A stretch of DNA of 64,000 nucleotides from Wolbachia endosymbiont (group A) of Longitarsus flavicornis (GTDB lineage: Bacteria > Pseudomonadota > Alphaproteobacteria > Rickettsiales > Anaplasmataceae), in assembly GCF_963931955.1 (NCBI RefSeq), contig NZ_OZ008337.1, positions 992,001 through 1,056,000 of the forward strand, given 5' to 3'. Positions 9,598 to 20,373 of this stretch are shown here, piece by piece. The stretch's first letter is position 1. Each line of letters begins with the position of its first letter. The position numbers and the translations under genes were made by a program. The notes beneath the pieces are model-generated. The model was not told the DNA's origin. It saw only the letters and a list, made by a program, of their open reading frames with translations, and did no database searches.

Positions 9598-9932
9598 ACA
9601 TTAGAAATACTCCGAATGTTCATTATCATTTTTAGGCAATTGATTTTAACACATTTTATCTTACAAAATATCTTTTTCATTAATTTTTACTGTATATATA
9701 AGTTTACCGCATATTTCTCAGATTGTACTGTTTAGGATTGCTAGTATATTGTTGTTGATAATATAAGTAAATGTTTTGTGCAAAAAGGCGTTGACATATT
9801 ATTTATTAGGTTATAATATATAAAAGATTAATTTAGTTTTTAGATGTTTGACAAGTTTTATGGTAGAGATTAATTTAATCTCAATTCAATTTTAATAATA
9901 TTTAACTCTGCATATTCTGCATATAGTCGGAT
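9598..9932. other. Intergenic region upstream of 23S rRNA
   Basis: 335 bases of very AT-rich sequence with no plausible gene. It holds the candidate rRNA promoter at 9791-9819 and, before that, the presumed promoter of the leftward methyltransferase gene. Nothing else was recognised. Confidence 0.6.
9791..9819 (+). promoter_or_regulatory. Candidate sigma-70 promoter for the 23S-5S unit
   Basis: A consensus TTGACA (9791-9796) is followed either by TATAAT at 9812 (15-base spacing) or TAATAT at 9814 (17-base spacing), about 115 bases before the 23S start. A perfect -35 box is unusual in such an AT-rich genome and fits a strong rRNA promoter separate from the 16S gene. Confidence 0.6.
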
Positions 9933-12699
<2,767 letters not shown>

Positions 12700-12762
12700 T
12701 TCTGTATGTGTGTATGCAGTGTTAAATATTAAGTTAAAATTGTTAAGTTAGAAATTTTTATT

Positions 12763-12873
12763 GACTTGGTGGCTATAGCAAAAATGAACCACCCGATCTC
12801 ATATCGAACTCGGAAGTGAAACTTTTTAGCGCTGATGGTACTTGAAAAGGGAGAGTAGGTCGCCGCCAAGTCT
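12763..12873 (+). rRNA. rrf: 5S ribosomal RNA
   Basis: About 111 bases with pairing ends (GACTTGGTGG with CCGCCAAGTC) and the conserved core CCCGATCTCATATCGAACTCGGAAGTGAAA. It lies 63 bases after the 23S rRNA and is probably in the same transcript. Confidence 0.93.
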
Positions 12874-12956
12874 ATAAAAATTTCTTTGTTAATTGGATAG
12901 TAGGTATACTTATATTGTAACTTTCTTGTTGTGTTACTATTCTTTAAGTTTTTACT

Positions 12957-13220
12957 TTAACCACGATGTCTTTTTTTTCTTATATGTTCTTGGTCGTTTT
13001 CTACATTATTTAGCATTGTTCCTACTTTCCCTAATTGACTCCCTTTTGAAGGAGAATTACTGATTTCTGGTAATATTACATTACCTCCTACTTTTTTAAA
13101 TAATTCTTCTTGTTGGCGAAATGCTGACCTCCAATCTGTTCCTGTTCCTTTAGGAAGAAATAAGAATTGATACATCTGACCAAAGCCTGTGTTATTTACC
13201 TCTTTTATATGCTCCACCAT
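12957..13220 (-). CDS. Small hypothetical protein, 87 residues
   Basis: I do not recognise this product. It is basic at the C-terminus (HIRKKRHRG), with no signal peptide or membrane helix; a stretch near residues 20-45 (LPKGTGTDWRSAFRQQEELF) looks protein-like rather than random. It converges on the 5S gene and lies 86 bases beyond the end of rnpA on the same strand. It could be real, or the remnant of a longer gene. Moderate to low certainty. Confidence 0.4.
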   Translation of the reverse strand: MVEHIKEVNNTGFGQMYQFLFLPKGTGTDWRSAFRQQEELFKKVGGNVILPEISNSPSKGSQLGKVGTMLNNVENDQEHIRKKRHRG

Positions 13221-13306
13221 TCACCACACCCATTAACTATTTTTAAAAATTTTACCTATATTATCATAAAAAATATAGTTGTAAATACCTTAATTGAGAT
13301 TTTTTT

Positions 13307-13659
13307 TTATTTTATCTTTTTTAAGCAAATAGTTAGATCTTTTTGTAAGTTTTTATAACTTGCTTGCATAATGTTTCTATGAGTTAGTATTATGTAGTAG
13401 TGCCCTATATTACTTATATTTAAAATGCTAATTTTAGCAAGTATTCGTAGTTGTCTTTTTATTTTATTTCTTTTTGCTGCTTTTCCGGCTTTTTTACTGA
13501 TAGCCAGACCTACTCTAATAGTATGAATGTACTTTTCAGGTTCTCTTTCTTTTATAGCGTACAGTGATATATAAAGCCCACGATAAAAAAGACTGCTGAG
13601 TGCTAACTTATTTTTGAAAGCAAAGGAAAAATCTTTTTTTTTATACTTACTATGCGCAT
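13307..13659 (-). pseudogene. rnpA: Ribonuclease P protein component, frameshifted in an A9 run
   Basis: RnpA is the protein subunit of RNase P, needed to mature tRNA 5' ends. The expected ATG at 13659-13657 overlaps the rpmH stop and reads MRIVSIKKK. The rest of the protein, from DFSFAFKNKLALSS through the family signature RVGLAISKKAGKAAKRNKIK (followed by RQLR) to a stop at 13307, is in another frame. The two join only if the homopolymer at 13634-13642 (nine T on the plus strand) had ten bases, giving 117 residues. No ATG, GTG or TTG exists in the downstream frame before the conserved core. Possible causes: a sequencing slip, transcript slippage on the A-run, or a true mutation. Because rnpA is essential, real loss is unlikely. 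Confidence 0.85.
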
Positions 13660-13784
13660 AACTTGTTACACCCTAATGAACGGCGCCTATTAAGGATTTT
13701 TCTTCCAGCTCTTGTTGCCATACGTGAACGAAATCCGTGTCTACGCTTTCTTATCAAATTTTTTGGTTGAAATGTTCTCTTCAT
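13650..13784 (-). CDS. rpmH: 50S ribosomal protein L34
   Basis: A 44-residue, very basic protein reading MKRTFQPKNLIRKRRHGFRS, then RMATRAGRKILNRRRSLG, an unmistakable L34, with the extra C-terminal CNKLCA. It precedes rnpA and overlaps its start codon by ten bases, the classical rpmH-rnpA arrangement, so translation of the two is likely coupled. Confidence 0.96.
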   Translation of the reverse strand: MKRTFQPKNLIRKRRHGFRSRMATRAGRKILNRRRSLGCNKLCA

Positions 13785-13838
13785 TGTTTTTATATTAATA
13801 TAATTATTTATTTTAAATTATTTTACTTTATTGTCAAA

Positions 13839-14150
13839 TAATGGTGAACTTGTATGACATTTTCGTAGAATAAAATTTGATGCATGGGAAAATGAATTCG
13901 GTGATAATCATACCTGTCTTACTAATCCTTTTATTTTGTTTTAGTAGGTTTCAAGAAGTAAATAAGGTTAAATCTTATCTATATCTTAGTTGTGTAATGG
14001 TGAACTTGTATGACATTTTCGTAGAATAAAATTTGATGCATGGGAAAATGAATTCGGTGATAATCATACCTGTCTTACTAATCCTTTTATTTTGTTTTAG
14101 TAGGTTTCAAGAAGTAAATAAGGTTAAATCTTATCTATATCTTAGTTGTG
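13839..14150. repeat. Perfect 156-bp tandem direct duplication
   Basis: Bases 13839-13994 and 13995-14150 are identical. The unit covers the upstream region, start codons and first ~38 codons of the phosphate permease gene that follows. 156 is divisible by three, but the upstream copy hits a stop (14027-14029), leaving a 50-codon fragment from 13877 in front of the real gene. Confidence 0.93.
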
Positions 14151-15136
14151 TATGGATGCTAACTTGGTTGTCAGTATTCTATAATAATTGTTTTGTAACT
14201 TTTATTTCTATAGCGTTACTTTTTTTCATGCTTGCTTTTATCTTTAAAAATAAAAGAAATAAGGTAATAAAACTTTCGTTATTTGTGGCTTTGGCCATAT
14301 CATTTTTTATCACTTTATTTATAATGCTATCTATTTTTATTCAATCCATTAGTTTTTTTAATAAAGTAGCTATTTCAGAATTCTTGTTCTGCTTGAAATG
14401 GGGCCACAATGTAGTCACTATCAATGAAGAGAAGATAGGATGTTTTGGTATAGCGCCGCTTTTAGTTGGTACATTACTTATAACTATTATAGCAATGTTA
14501 GTTGTCGTTCCGCTTGGTTTATTTTCTGCAATATATATTAGTGAATATGCGAGTGAGAAAGTGCGTTATATTGTTAATACAACTTTGCAAGTTTTGTCTG
14601 CTATTCCTACGGTTGTATATGGATATTTCGCGGTTGTGTTTTTGTCTTTCTTTATAAAGCAGGTAGCAAATTTTTTTGGTTTAAGTATACACTCAGAAAG
14701 TGCCTTAGTTGCCGGTTTATCGATTGGGATAATGATTCTTCCTTTTATTATTTCTTTACTCGAAGATGCCATAAGATCTGTTCCAAAAAGCTTGCGTTAT
14801 GGCTTCATGGCACTTGGTGCAACTCCAGCGGAAACTATATGGCATATAACAATACCTTATGCAATGCCTACAATTTTAAGTGCAATTTTATTGTCAATTT
14901 CAAGAGTAATAGGTGAAACAATGATTGTGCTAATGGCTGTGGGAATCAACGCAAATTTGACTTTTAACCCTCTTAATTCAGTTACTACCATTACCGTGCA
15001 GATCGCTACATTACTTACCGGAGATCAGGATTTCAATAGTGTACAAACTCTTGCTGCTTATGCGCTTAGTTTAGTGTTGTTTGTTATTACTTGGCTATTA
15101 AATGCATTTGCATTGTTTGTAATGAAGCGTAACTAG
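14033..15136 (+). CDS. pstC: Phosphate ABC transporter permease (PstC/PstA family)
   Basis: An inner-membrane permease of a high-affinity phosphate importer. The C-terminal ~250 residues carry the binding-protein-dependent permease signature (PLLVGTLLITIIAMLVVVPL, VLSAIPTVVYGYFAVVF, and the EAA-like loop YGFMALGATPAETIWHITIP). GETMIVLMAVG favours PstC over PstA. About 100 residues with three extra helices precede the core, seen in some alphaproteobacterial homologues. TTG14033, ATG14036 and ATG14048 are all possible starts; MNSVIII at 14048 is reasonable. Its 5' end and promoter are duplicated in tandem. No PstB or PstS gene is nearby; in Rickettsiales such genes are scattered. Confidence 0.82.
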   Translation: MMHGKMNSVIIIPVLLILLFCFSRFQEVNKVKSYLYLSCVWMLTWLSVFYNNCFVTFISIALLFFMLAFIFKNKRNKVIKLSLFVALAISFFITLFIMLSIFIQSISFFNKVAISEFLFCLKWGHNVVTINEEKIGCFGIAPLLVGTLLITIIAMLVVVPLGLFSAIYISEYASEKVRYIVNTTLQVLSAIPTVVYGYFAVVFLSFFIKQVANFFGLSIHSESALVAGLSIGIMILPFIISLLEDAIRSVPKSLRYGFMALGATPAETIWHITIPYAMPTILSAILLSISRVIGETMIVLMAVGINANLTFNPLNSVTTITVQIATLLTGDQDFNSVQTLAAYALSLVLFVITWLLNAFALFVMKRN

Positions 15137-15213
15137 TAAGCGTTTTAATGTTGCAAAATTTCTATTAATAATATAAAATTTATTTTCTTTAGAAGTTCTT
15201 TTATGGAATTATA

Positions 15214-16665
15214 GTGTTAGGTGATAAAAATAAAGAGATGAATATAGGTAGAGCGATTAAGGTAACTCAAGCAGTTGTTGATATAAAATTTGAAGGTGAA
15301 TTGCCTAAAATATTTAATGCTTTAAAAAGCAAACTAAAATATAAGGATAAGGAGCTGGTTTTAGAAGTTTCGCAGCATATAGGTGACAATATAGTTCGTT
15401 GTATTGCTATGGATAGCACAGATGGTATGTCAAGGGGGGATGAATTTGTTGATACAGGTGCACCAATATCGGTGCCAATTGGGCGTTCAACTTTAGGAAG
15501 GATTTTTAATGTTGTTGGAGAGCTTATAGATGAGTGTGGTCCACTGAAGGGAAAATATAACTTAGAGCCTATACACAGAGCACCTCCAAGTTTTACTGAA
15601 CAGAGAATACAGGAAGAAGTTTTAGTTACGGGAATAAAAGTTATAGATCTTCTTGCACCTTATCTTAAAGGAGGAAAAATTGGCTTATTTGGTGGAGCCG
15701 GTGTTGGTAAAACAGTCCTGATAATGGAATTAATTAATAATATAGCAAAAGCTCATAAAGGATTTTCTGTGTTTGCCGGGGTAGGGGAGAGAACGCGTGA
15801 AGGTAACGATCTTTATCACGAGATGATCACTTCAAATGTAATAAATATAAATGAGCATGAAAAATCTCAAGCTGTTTTGGTTTATGGTCAGATGAATGAG
15901 CCTCCTGGAGCAAGGGCTAGAGTTGCTTTAACAGCACTTACTATGGCAGAATATTTCCGTGATAAGGAAAATCAAGATGTTCTATTTTTTGTAGATAATA
16001 TCTTCCGTTTTACACAAGCTGGTTCTGAAATTTCTGCTTTACTTGGAAGAATACCGTCAGCTGTTGGTTATCAGCCAACCCTTGCAACTGATATGGGTGC
16101 AATGCAAGAAAGAATAGCTTCAACAACTTCTGGTTCTATTACTTCTGTGCAAGCTATATATGTTCCTGCGGACGATTTAACTGATCCAGCTCCAGCAACT
16201 ACATTCTCTCATCTTGATGCCACCACAGTGTTATCAAGGCAAATAGCTGAAATGGGAATATACCCTGCTGTTGATCCACTTGATTCAACTTCTCAGTCTT
16301 TATCTGCTGAAATCATTGGTGAAGAACATTATAAGGTAGCTTCTGAGGTGAAACGTATATTGCAAACTTATAAATCACTGCAAGATATTATCGCAATACT
16401 TGGTATGGATGAGCTATCTGATGAAGATAAAATTATTGTTGATAGGGCTCGTAAGATTCAGAAATTTCTTTCTCAACCTTTTCACGTTGCAGAAATATTT
16501 ACTGGCATGCCTGGTAAATTTGTTTCACTTTCTGATACTGTTTCCAGTTTTAAAGGGATTGTTGAAGGCAAATATGATCACTTACCAGAGGCCGCTTTTT
16601 ATATGGTGGGGAATATAGATGAAGCAATAAAAAAGGCTGAATTAATACAAACTGAAGCTAAGTAA
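15214..16665 (+). CDS. atpD: ATP synthase F1 subunit beta
   Basis: The catalytic subunit of F1-ATPase. 483 residues from the GTG; an ATG at 15238 (MNIGRAIKVTQAVVDIKF) fits the family's usual beginning better and may be the true start. The P-loop GGAGVGKT lies at residues 160-167, followed by FAGVGERTREGNDLYHEM, the Walker B region VLFFVDNIFRF and the ATP-synthase signature PAVDPLDSTS. atpC follows after 12 bases. The rest of the F1 operon (atpHAG) is not here; atpDC apart from atpHAG is the usual Rickettsiales split. Confidence 0.96.
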   Translation: MLGDKNKEMNIGRAIKVTQAVVDIKFEGELPKIFNALKSKLKYKDKELVLEVSQHIGDNIVRCIAMDSTDGMSRGDEFVDTGAPISVPIGRSTLGRIFNVVGELIDECGPLKGKYNLEPIHRAPPSFTEQRIQEEVLVTGIKVIDLLAPYLKGGKIGLFGGAGVGKTVLIMELINNIAKAHKGFSVFAGVGERTREGNDLYHEMITSNVININEHEKSQAVLVYGQMNEPPGARARVALTALTMAEYFRDKENQDVLFFVDNIFRFTQAGSEISALLGRIPSAVGYQPTLATDMGAMQERIASTTSGSITSVQAIYVPADDLTDPAPATTFSHLDATTVLSRQIAEMGIYPAVDPLDSTSQSLSAEIIGEEHYKVASEVKRILQTYKSLQDIIAILGMDELSDEDKIIVDRARKIQKFLSQPFHVAEIFTGMPGKFVSLSDTVSSFKGIVEGKYDHLPEAAFYMVGNIDEAIKKAELIQTEAK

Positions 16666-16677
16666 AAGTTAAAGATT

Positions 16678-17022
16678 ATGAATACTTTTAAAGTGCAATT
16701 TTTCTCTCCTGATGATCAAATTTCATTCAGTGGAGTGGTTTCTCTTTCAGTAACTGGGCTCGAAGGGGAGCTTATGATTTTAGCTCACCATGCTCCTTAC
16801 TTAATTTATTTATTGCCTGGTATGATTACTGTTAAAATGAGTAACCAAACAGAAAAGAAGGTTGTAATTGATAGTGGCGTATTAGAAGTTGCAAATAATA
16901 ATTGTAGCATTATAACAAGTCAAATTCAGTTTTTTGATCATTTGATTCATGATGAGAGATCGTTTAAAAATAAGAGAATTAGTATATATTTAAGTTATCT
17001 TGATGAGAAATTTCTTTCTTAG
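16678..17022 (+). CDS. atpC: ATP synthase F1 subunit epsilon
   Basis: The epsilon subunit, which couples rotation of the central stalk and restrains ATP hydrolysis. 114 residues: the N-terminal beta-sandwich is recognisable from FKVQFFSPDDQISFSGVVSL, GLEGELMILAHHAPYL and VIDSGVLEVANNNCSI. The C-terminal helical hairpin is short compared with E. coli epsilon, as often seen in alphaproteobacteria. It lies in the operon with atpD. The gene ends just before a palindromic repeat cluster. Confidence 0.92.
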   Translation: MNTFKVQFFSPDDQISFSGVVSLSVTGLEGELMILAHHAPYLIYLLPGMITVKMSNQTEKKVVIDSGVLEVANNNCSIITSQIQFFDHLIHDERSFKNKRISIYLSYLDEKFLS

Positions 17023-17039
17023 TTATTTTAGGCAAAAAG

Positions 17040-17300
17040 TCGGTCTTGTCATCCGAGTAGCCCAACTTTTGTCATCCAAGTGCTTTTTTTTCTGTCATCC
17101 AGTATTCTCTTCCCTGTCATTCCAGTGCTCACCTTTGTCATCCCAGTGCGTGACACTGGGATCTAGGTGTAAAAATATTTGTAAATTATGCAATTGGCAG
17201 GGGATTCTAGGAACATATGTCAAAAACAATTTCTATGATGAAATAGGCTGGATTCCAGTGTCAAGCACTGGAATGACATGAAAAAAAAGTACTGGAATGA
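17040..17300. repeat. Palindromic repeat cluster between atpC and tal
   Basis: The 340-base gap between atpC and tal is almost all repeat: tandem GTCATCC(C)AGT half-sites on one side (17047-17165) and their complements (CTGGATTCCAGTGTCAAGCAC; GGAATGACA) on the other (17248-17300), so the region can fold as nested hairpins. No gene is supported here. Confidence 0.7.
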
Positions 17301-17361
17301 CAAGAGGAGGGCGTTTGGATGACAAGATTTTGCAAGGGTATTTTTTTTATGGGAGATTAAT

Positions 17362-18006
17362 ATGGAAATTTTTCTTGATAGCGTTGATTTAAATGAAATT
17401 AAAGAACTAAAGGAGTTCATTGACGGCATAACAACTAATCCTTCTTTAATAGCAAAGTCCGGGCGTAAAGATAAATACGAGGATTTAGTGCGTGAAATAT
17501 GCTCTATTATCAAGGGGCCTGTTAGTGTTGAAGTTGTTGCAGATAGCCATGAAGAGATGGTTAAAGAAGGCCTTAAGTTAGCGAAAATCGCTGATAATGT
17601 TGTGGTAAAATTGCCCCTTACATATGAAGGATTAATTTCTTGTAAAAAGTTGTGGACAGAGCATAAAATACCTGTTAATATCACATTATGTTTTTCTCCT
17701 GGACAAGCACTGCTTGCCGCTAAGGCCGGTGCTTGTTTTATTTCTCCCTTTGTTGGTCGTCTTGATGATATAAGCTATGATGGCTTATCGCTCATAGAAG
17801 ATATATGCACTATATATTCTAATTACGGGTTTGATACTAAAGTTCTTGTTGCATCAGTGAGAAGCCCAGCACATGTAATAGAAGCTGCAAGGATTGGTGC
17901 TGATTCAATTACTGTTCCAGCAAAAGTACTTAAACAATTAATTAACCACCCGCTTACTGACCAAGGGCTAGCAATATTTGAAAAAGACTGGGGTGCAAAA
18001 CAATAA
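17362..18006 (+). CDS. tal: Transaldolase (TalC/fructose-6-phosphate aldolase type)
   Basis: A short transaldolase that moves a dihydroxyacetone unit between sugar phosphates in the non-oxidative pentose phosphate pathway. 214 residues, typical of the TalC subfamily. The motif DGITTNPSLIAKSG, the Schiff-base lysine Lys83 in NVVVKLPLT, GACFISPFVGRLDD and LVASVRSPAHV are all present. The ATG is preceded by GGGAGATTAAT, a weak ribosome-binding site. Aldolase rather than transaldolase activity cannot be excluded from sequence. Confidence 0.92.
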   Translation: MEIFLDSVDLNEIKELKEFIDGITTNPSLIAKSGRKDKYEDLVREICSIIKGPVSVEVVADSHEEMVKEGLKLAKIADNVVVKLPLTYEGLISCKKLWTEHKIPVNITLCFSPGQALLAAKAGACFISPFVGRLDDISYDGLSLIEDICTIYSNYGFDTKVLVASVRSPAHVIEAARIGADSITVPAKVLKQLINHPLTDQGLAIFEKDWGAKQ

Positions 18007-18025
18007 ACGGTTACAAATGTAAAGA

Positions 18026-18154
18026 TTGGCAAGTTTAGGGTATCTGTTTAGGAGAGCGGCAAATAAGGTAAACTTGGAAAAAGAGAATGAAAGTTTAAAA
18101 GCAGAAAATAAGGCTATAAAGATAGAGGACGCTGAATTAAAGGAATGGCAATGA
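18026..18154 (+). other. Possible 42-residue coiled-coil ORF or remnant
   Basis: A short frame from TTG18026 gives LASLGYLFRRAANKVNLEKE followed by a charged heptad-like stretch (ENESLKAENKAIKIEDAELK). It starts 20 bases after tal, has no good ribosome-binding site and no ATG. Biased Glu/Lys content suggests a real coiled-coil fragment, possibly the end of a decayed gene. Confidence 0.25.
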
Positions 18155-18190
18155 ATTTGTACAATTTTTGATAGAAGATCATCAGTTGAG

Positions 18191-19363
18191 TTACCTATCA
18201 ATCTCACCAAAAACTATATCGAGTGAGCCAATAATTGCTGCAATATCAGCAAGCATATGTCCTTTTGCCATGAAATCTAAGGCTTGTAAATGTGCGAAGC
18301 CAGGTGCTCTTATTCGGCATCTATAAGGTCTATTGGTACCATCTGAAACTATATATACTCCAAACTCGCCTTTTGGTGCCTCAACAGCAGCATAAGTCTC
18401 ACCTTCTGGTACATGATATCCTTCTGAGTAAAGTTTAAAATGGTGGATCAGAGCTTCCATAGATTTTTTCATCTCCGCTCTTGGCGGTGGAGAAATTTTT
18501 CTATCTTCAGTTTTTATTGGGCCTCCAGGCATCTTCTCTATACATTGCTTAACCAAACTAATAGACTGTCTAATCTCTGCCATTCTAACTAGATAACGGT
18601 CATAACAATCGCCATTTTGGCCAATAGGTATATCAAAATCCAGTTGATCATATATCTCATATGGCTGGCTTTTTCGCAAATCCCAAGCAAGCCCAGCAGC
18701 ACGTAGCATTGGTCCACTAAAGCCCCAATCAAGTGCTTGCGCTACTGATATTTCACTGATTCCTACGGTGCGTTGCTTCCATATCCTATTTTCTGTTAAA
18801 AGCTCATCAACATCGTCTATATACTTTGGAAATTGCTCTATAAACTTTGCAATATCCTCAATCAAGCCTTCTGGAATATCTGCTGCAATTCCACCTGGCC
18901 TTATGTAAGCTGCGTGAAATCTTGCACCTGAAGCTCTTTCGTAAAATTCCAATATTTTTTCTCTTTCTTCAAAGAGCCATAAAAGAGGAGTCATTGCTCC
19001 AACATCAAGTGCTTGAGAAGAGACATTCAGTAAATGATTTAGTATTCTCGTCAATTCACAAAATAAAACACGCAAGTATTTTGCCCTAATTGGTACTTTA
19101 CATTGCAACAATTTCTCCACACATAGTGAATATGCATGCTCTTGTGACATTGGTGATACATAATCAAGACGATCAAAATAAGGCAAAGCTTGAAGATACG
19201 TTTTGTGTTCTATTAATTTTTCAGTGCCACGGTGCAAAAGCCCAATGTGAGGATCAGCTCTTTCAATCACTTCGCCATCCATCTCTAAAACAAGACGCAA
19301 CACTCCATGTGCAGCTGGGTGTTGAGGTCCAAAATTTAACATCATTGTCTTTAGATCGGGCAT
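18191..19363 (-). CDS. nuoD: NADH-quinone oxidoreductase subunit D
   Basis: NuoD (49-kDa subunit) of respiratory complex I, which with NuoB forms the quinone site in the peripheral arm. 390 residues begin MPDLKTMMLNFGPQHPAAHG, the family's hallmark, and go on with DPHIGLLHRGTEKLIEHKTY, GARFHAAYIRPGG and the C-terminal GSLDIVFGEIDR. Complete. It is alone here; nuo genes are dispersed in Rickettsiales. An IS5-type copy lies 55 bases upstream of its start, so the native promoter may be altered. Confidence 0.97.
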   Translation of the reverse strand: MPDLKTMMLNFGPQHPAAHGVLRLVLEMDGEVIERADPHIGLLHRGTEKLIEHKTYLQALPYFDRLDYVSPMSQEHAYSLCVEKLLQCKVPIRAKYLRVLFCELTRILNHLLNVSSQALDVGAMTPLLWLFEEREKILEFYERASGARFHAAYIRPGGIAADIPEGLIEDIAKFIEQFPKYIDDVDELLTENRIWKQRTVGISEISVAQALDWGFSGPMLRAAGLAWDLRKSQPYEIYDQLDFDIPIGQNGDCYDRYLVRMAEIRQSISLVKQCIEKMPGGPIKTEDRKISPPPRAEMKKSMEALIHHFKLYSEGYHVPEGETYAAVEAPKGEFGVYIVSDGTNRPYRCRIRAPGFAHLQALDFMAKGHMLADIAAIIGSLDIVFGEIDR

Positions 19364-19419
19364 ATTTGACAGCTTAAGATATTGAAATTGTATAGGCTAA
19401 AGTGCGCTTAAAGTCAATA

Positions 19420-20311
19420 GACTTCTTTCAAAATTCATGTATGGAGCTCAAAATTGTGAATTGCAGCAATCAAATTAAACCTTAAACCAAAACGTTTTCG
19501 TCGGTTTCTATACCTGTCCGAGATGATTTTAAACCTTTTCAATAAGCCAATTACGTTTTCAACAATTGCCCTTTGGCTCATAAGTGCCCTGTTCTCTTTT
19601 TTTTGTTCTTTGCTTAACGGATTCTTTTTCATTTTCCTGTGCGGTAATACAACATTTTTGTGTATCTTCTGCATTCCCCTGTAGCCGGCATCAGCTAAGA
19701 TTTTGGTGTCCGGTAATATTGCTACCTTTGATTCTCTAAACATCCGAAAATCGTGTTTTCTACCATTCGAGAAAGATGTGCATATGACTTTTTTACTCTT
19801 CTTCTCTGTTACTATTTGTGTTTTTATAGTATGCCTTTTTTTCTTTCCAGAGTAGAAGGGCTTTTGCTTTTTTTTGGTCTCTCTACTGGCGTTTCAGTTC
19901 CGTCTATTACTAAAACTTCATATTCTACATCACTCTTTAATAGCTCTTTTTTTCCTGGTAATGCAAAATCTGGATGTTTTATTAATATGTCTTCTACCTA
20001 TCTTATTATTTTAAAACTGTTACTTTCACTCATGCCATAGCTTTGCCCAATATGAAAATATGTACGATATTCTCTTATATATTCCAGTGCCATAAGTAGC
20101 CTGTCTTCTATGCAAAGTTTACTTTTTCTTCCACTTCTAGCTTTTTTTCTTTTATCCTCCACTTCTAGAATTTCTACCATTCGCTCAAATGTTGCTTTTT
20201 TTACCCCTGTTAAACGTCGAAACTTTTCTCCTTCTAACTTTTCTATTTCCTTATATTTCATGCTTTCAAATACTTCATCTTACACTCCCTCTAACAATTT
20301 TGAAAGAAGTC
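19420..20311 (-). mobile_element. IS5-type element (ISWpi1-like), copy 1
   Basis: An 892-bp element with terminal inverted repeats beginning GACTTCTTTCAAAATT and TA on both sides (19418-19419, 20312-20313), fitting a TA target duplication as described for the ISWpi1 group of the IS5 family (from memory). Identical in length and, by eye, in sequence to copies at 32852, 44793 and 56935. It separates nuoD and gpmI. Confidence 0.88.
19435..20261 (-). pseudogene. IS5-type transposase, split by a stop and a frameshift (copy 1)
   Basis: Reading leftward: OrfA (20261-19998, 87 residues) has the helix-turn-helix part ending NSFKIIR, then a TAG; the frame continues with VEDILIKHPDFALPGKKELL up to the first catalytic Asp (VIDGTETPVERPK). 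A -1 shift at an A8 run joins it to the KKQKPFYSGKKK... frame. OrfB (19743-19435, 102 residues) then holds DAGYRGMQ with the second Asp and the last Glu in RAIVENVIGLLKR. The shift is probably programmed; the TAG is not. Confidence 0.8.
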
Positions 20312-20373
20312 TATTATCTTCTCATGCTTCCAACCAAGCAATAACTATTCATACCATCTGGGTAAGGTCAATT

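Noticed and set aside
13167..13358. Frame MIHLTKACVIYLFYML... between 5S and rnpA
   Set aside because: Antisense to the end of rnpA and an AT-rich spacer; hydrophobic content is expected from T-rich sequence.
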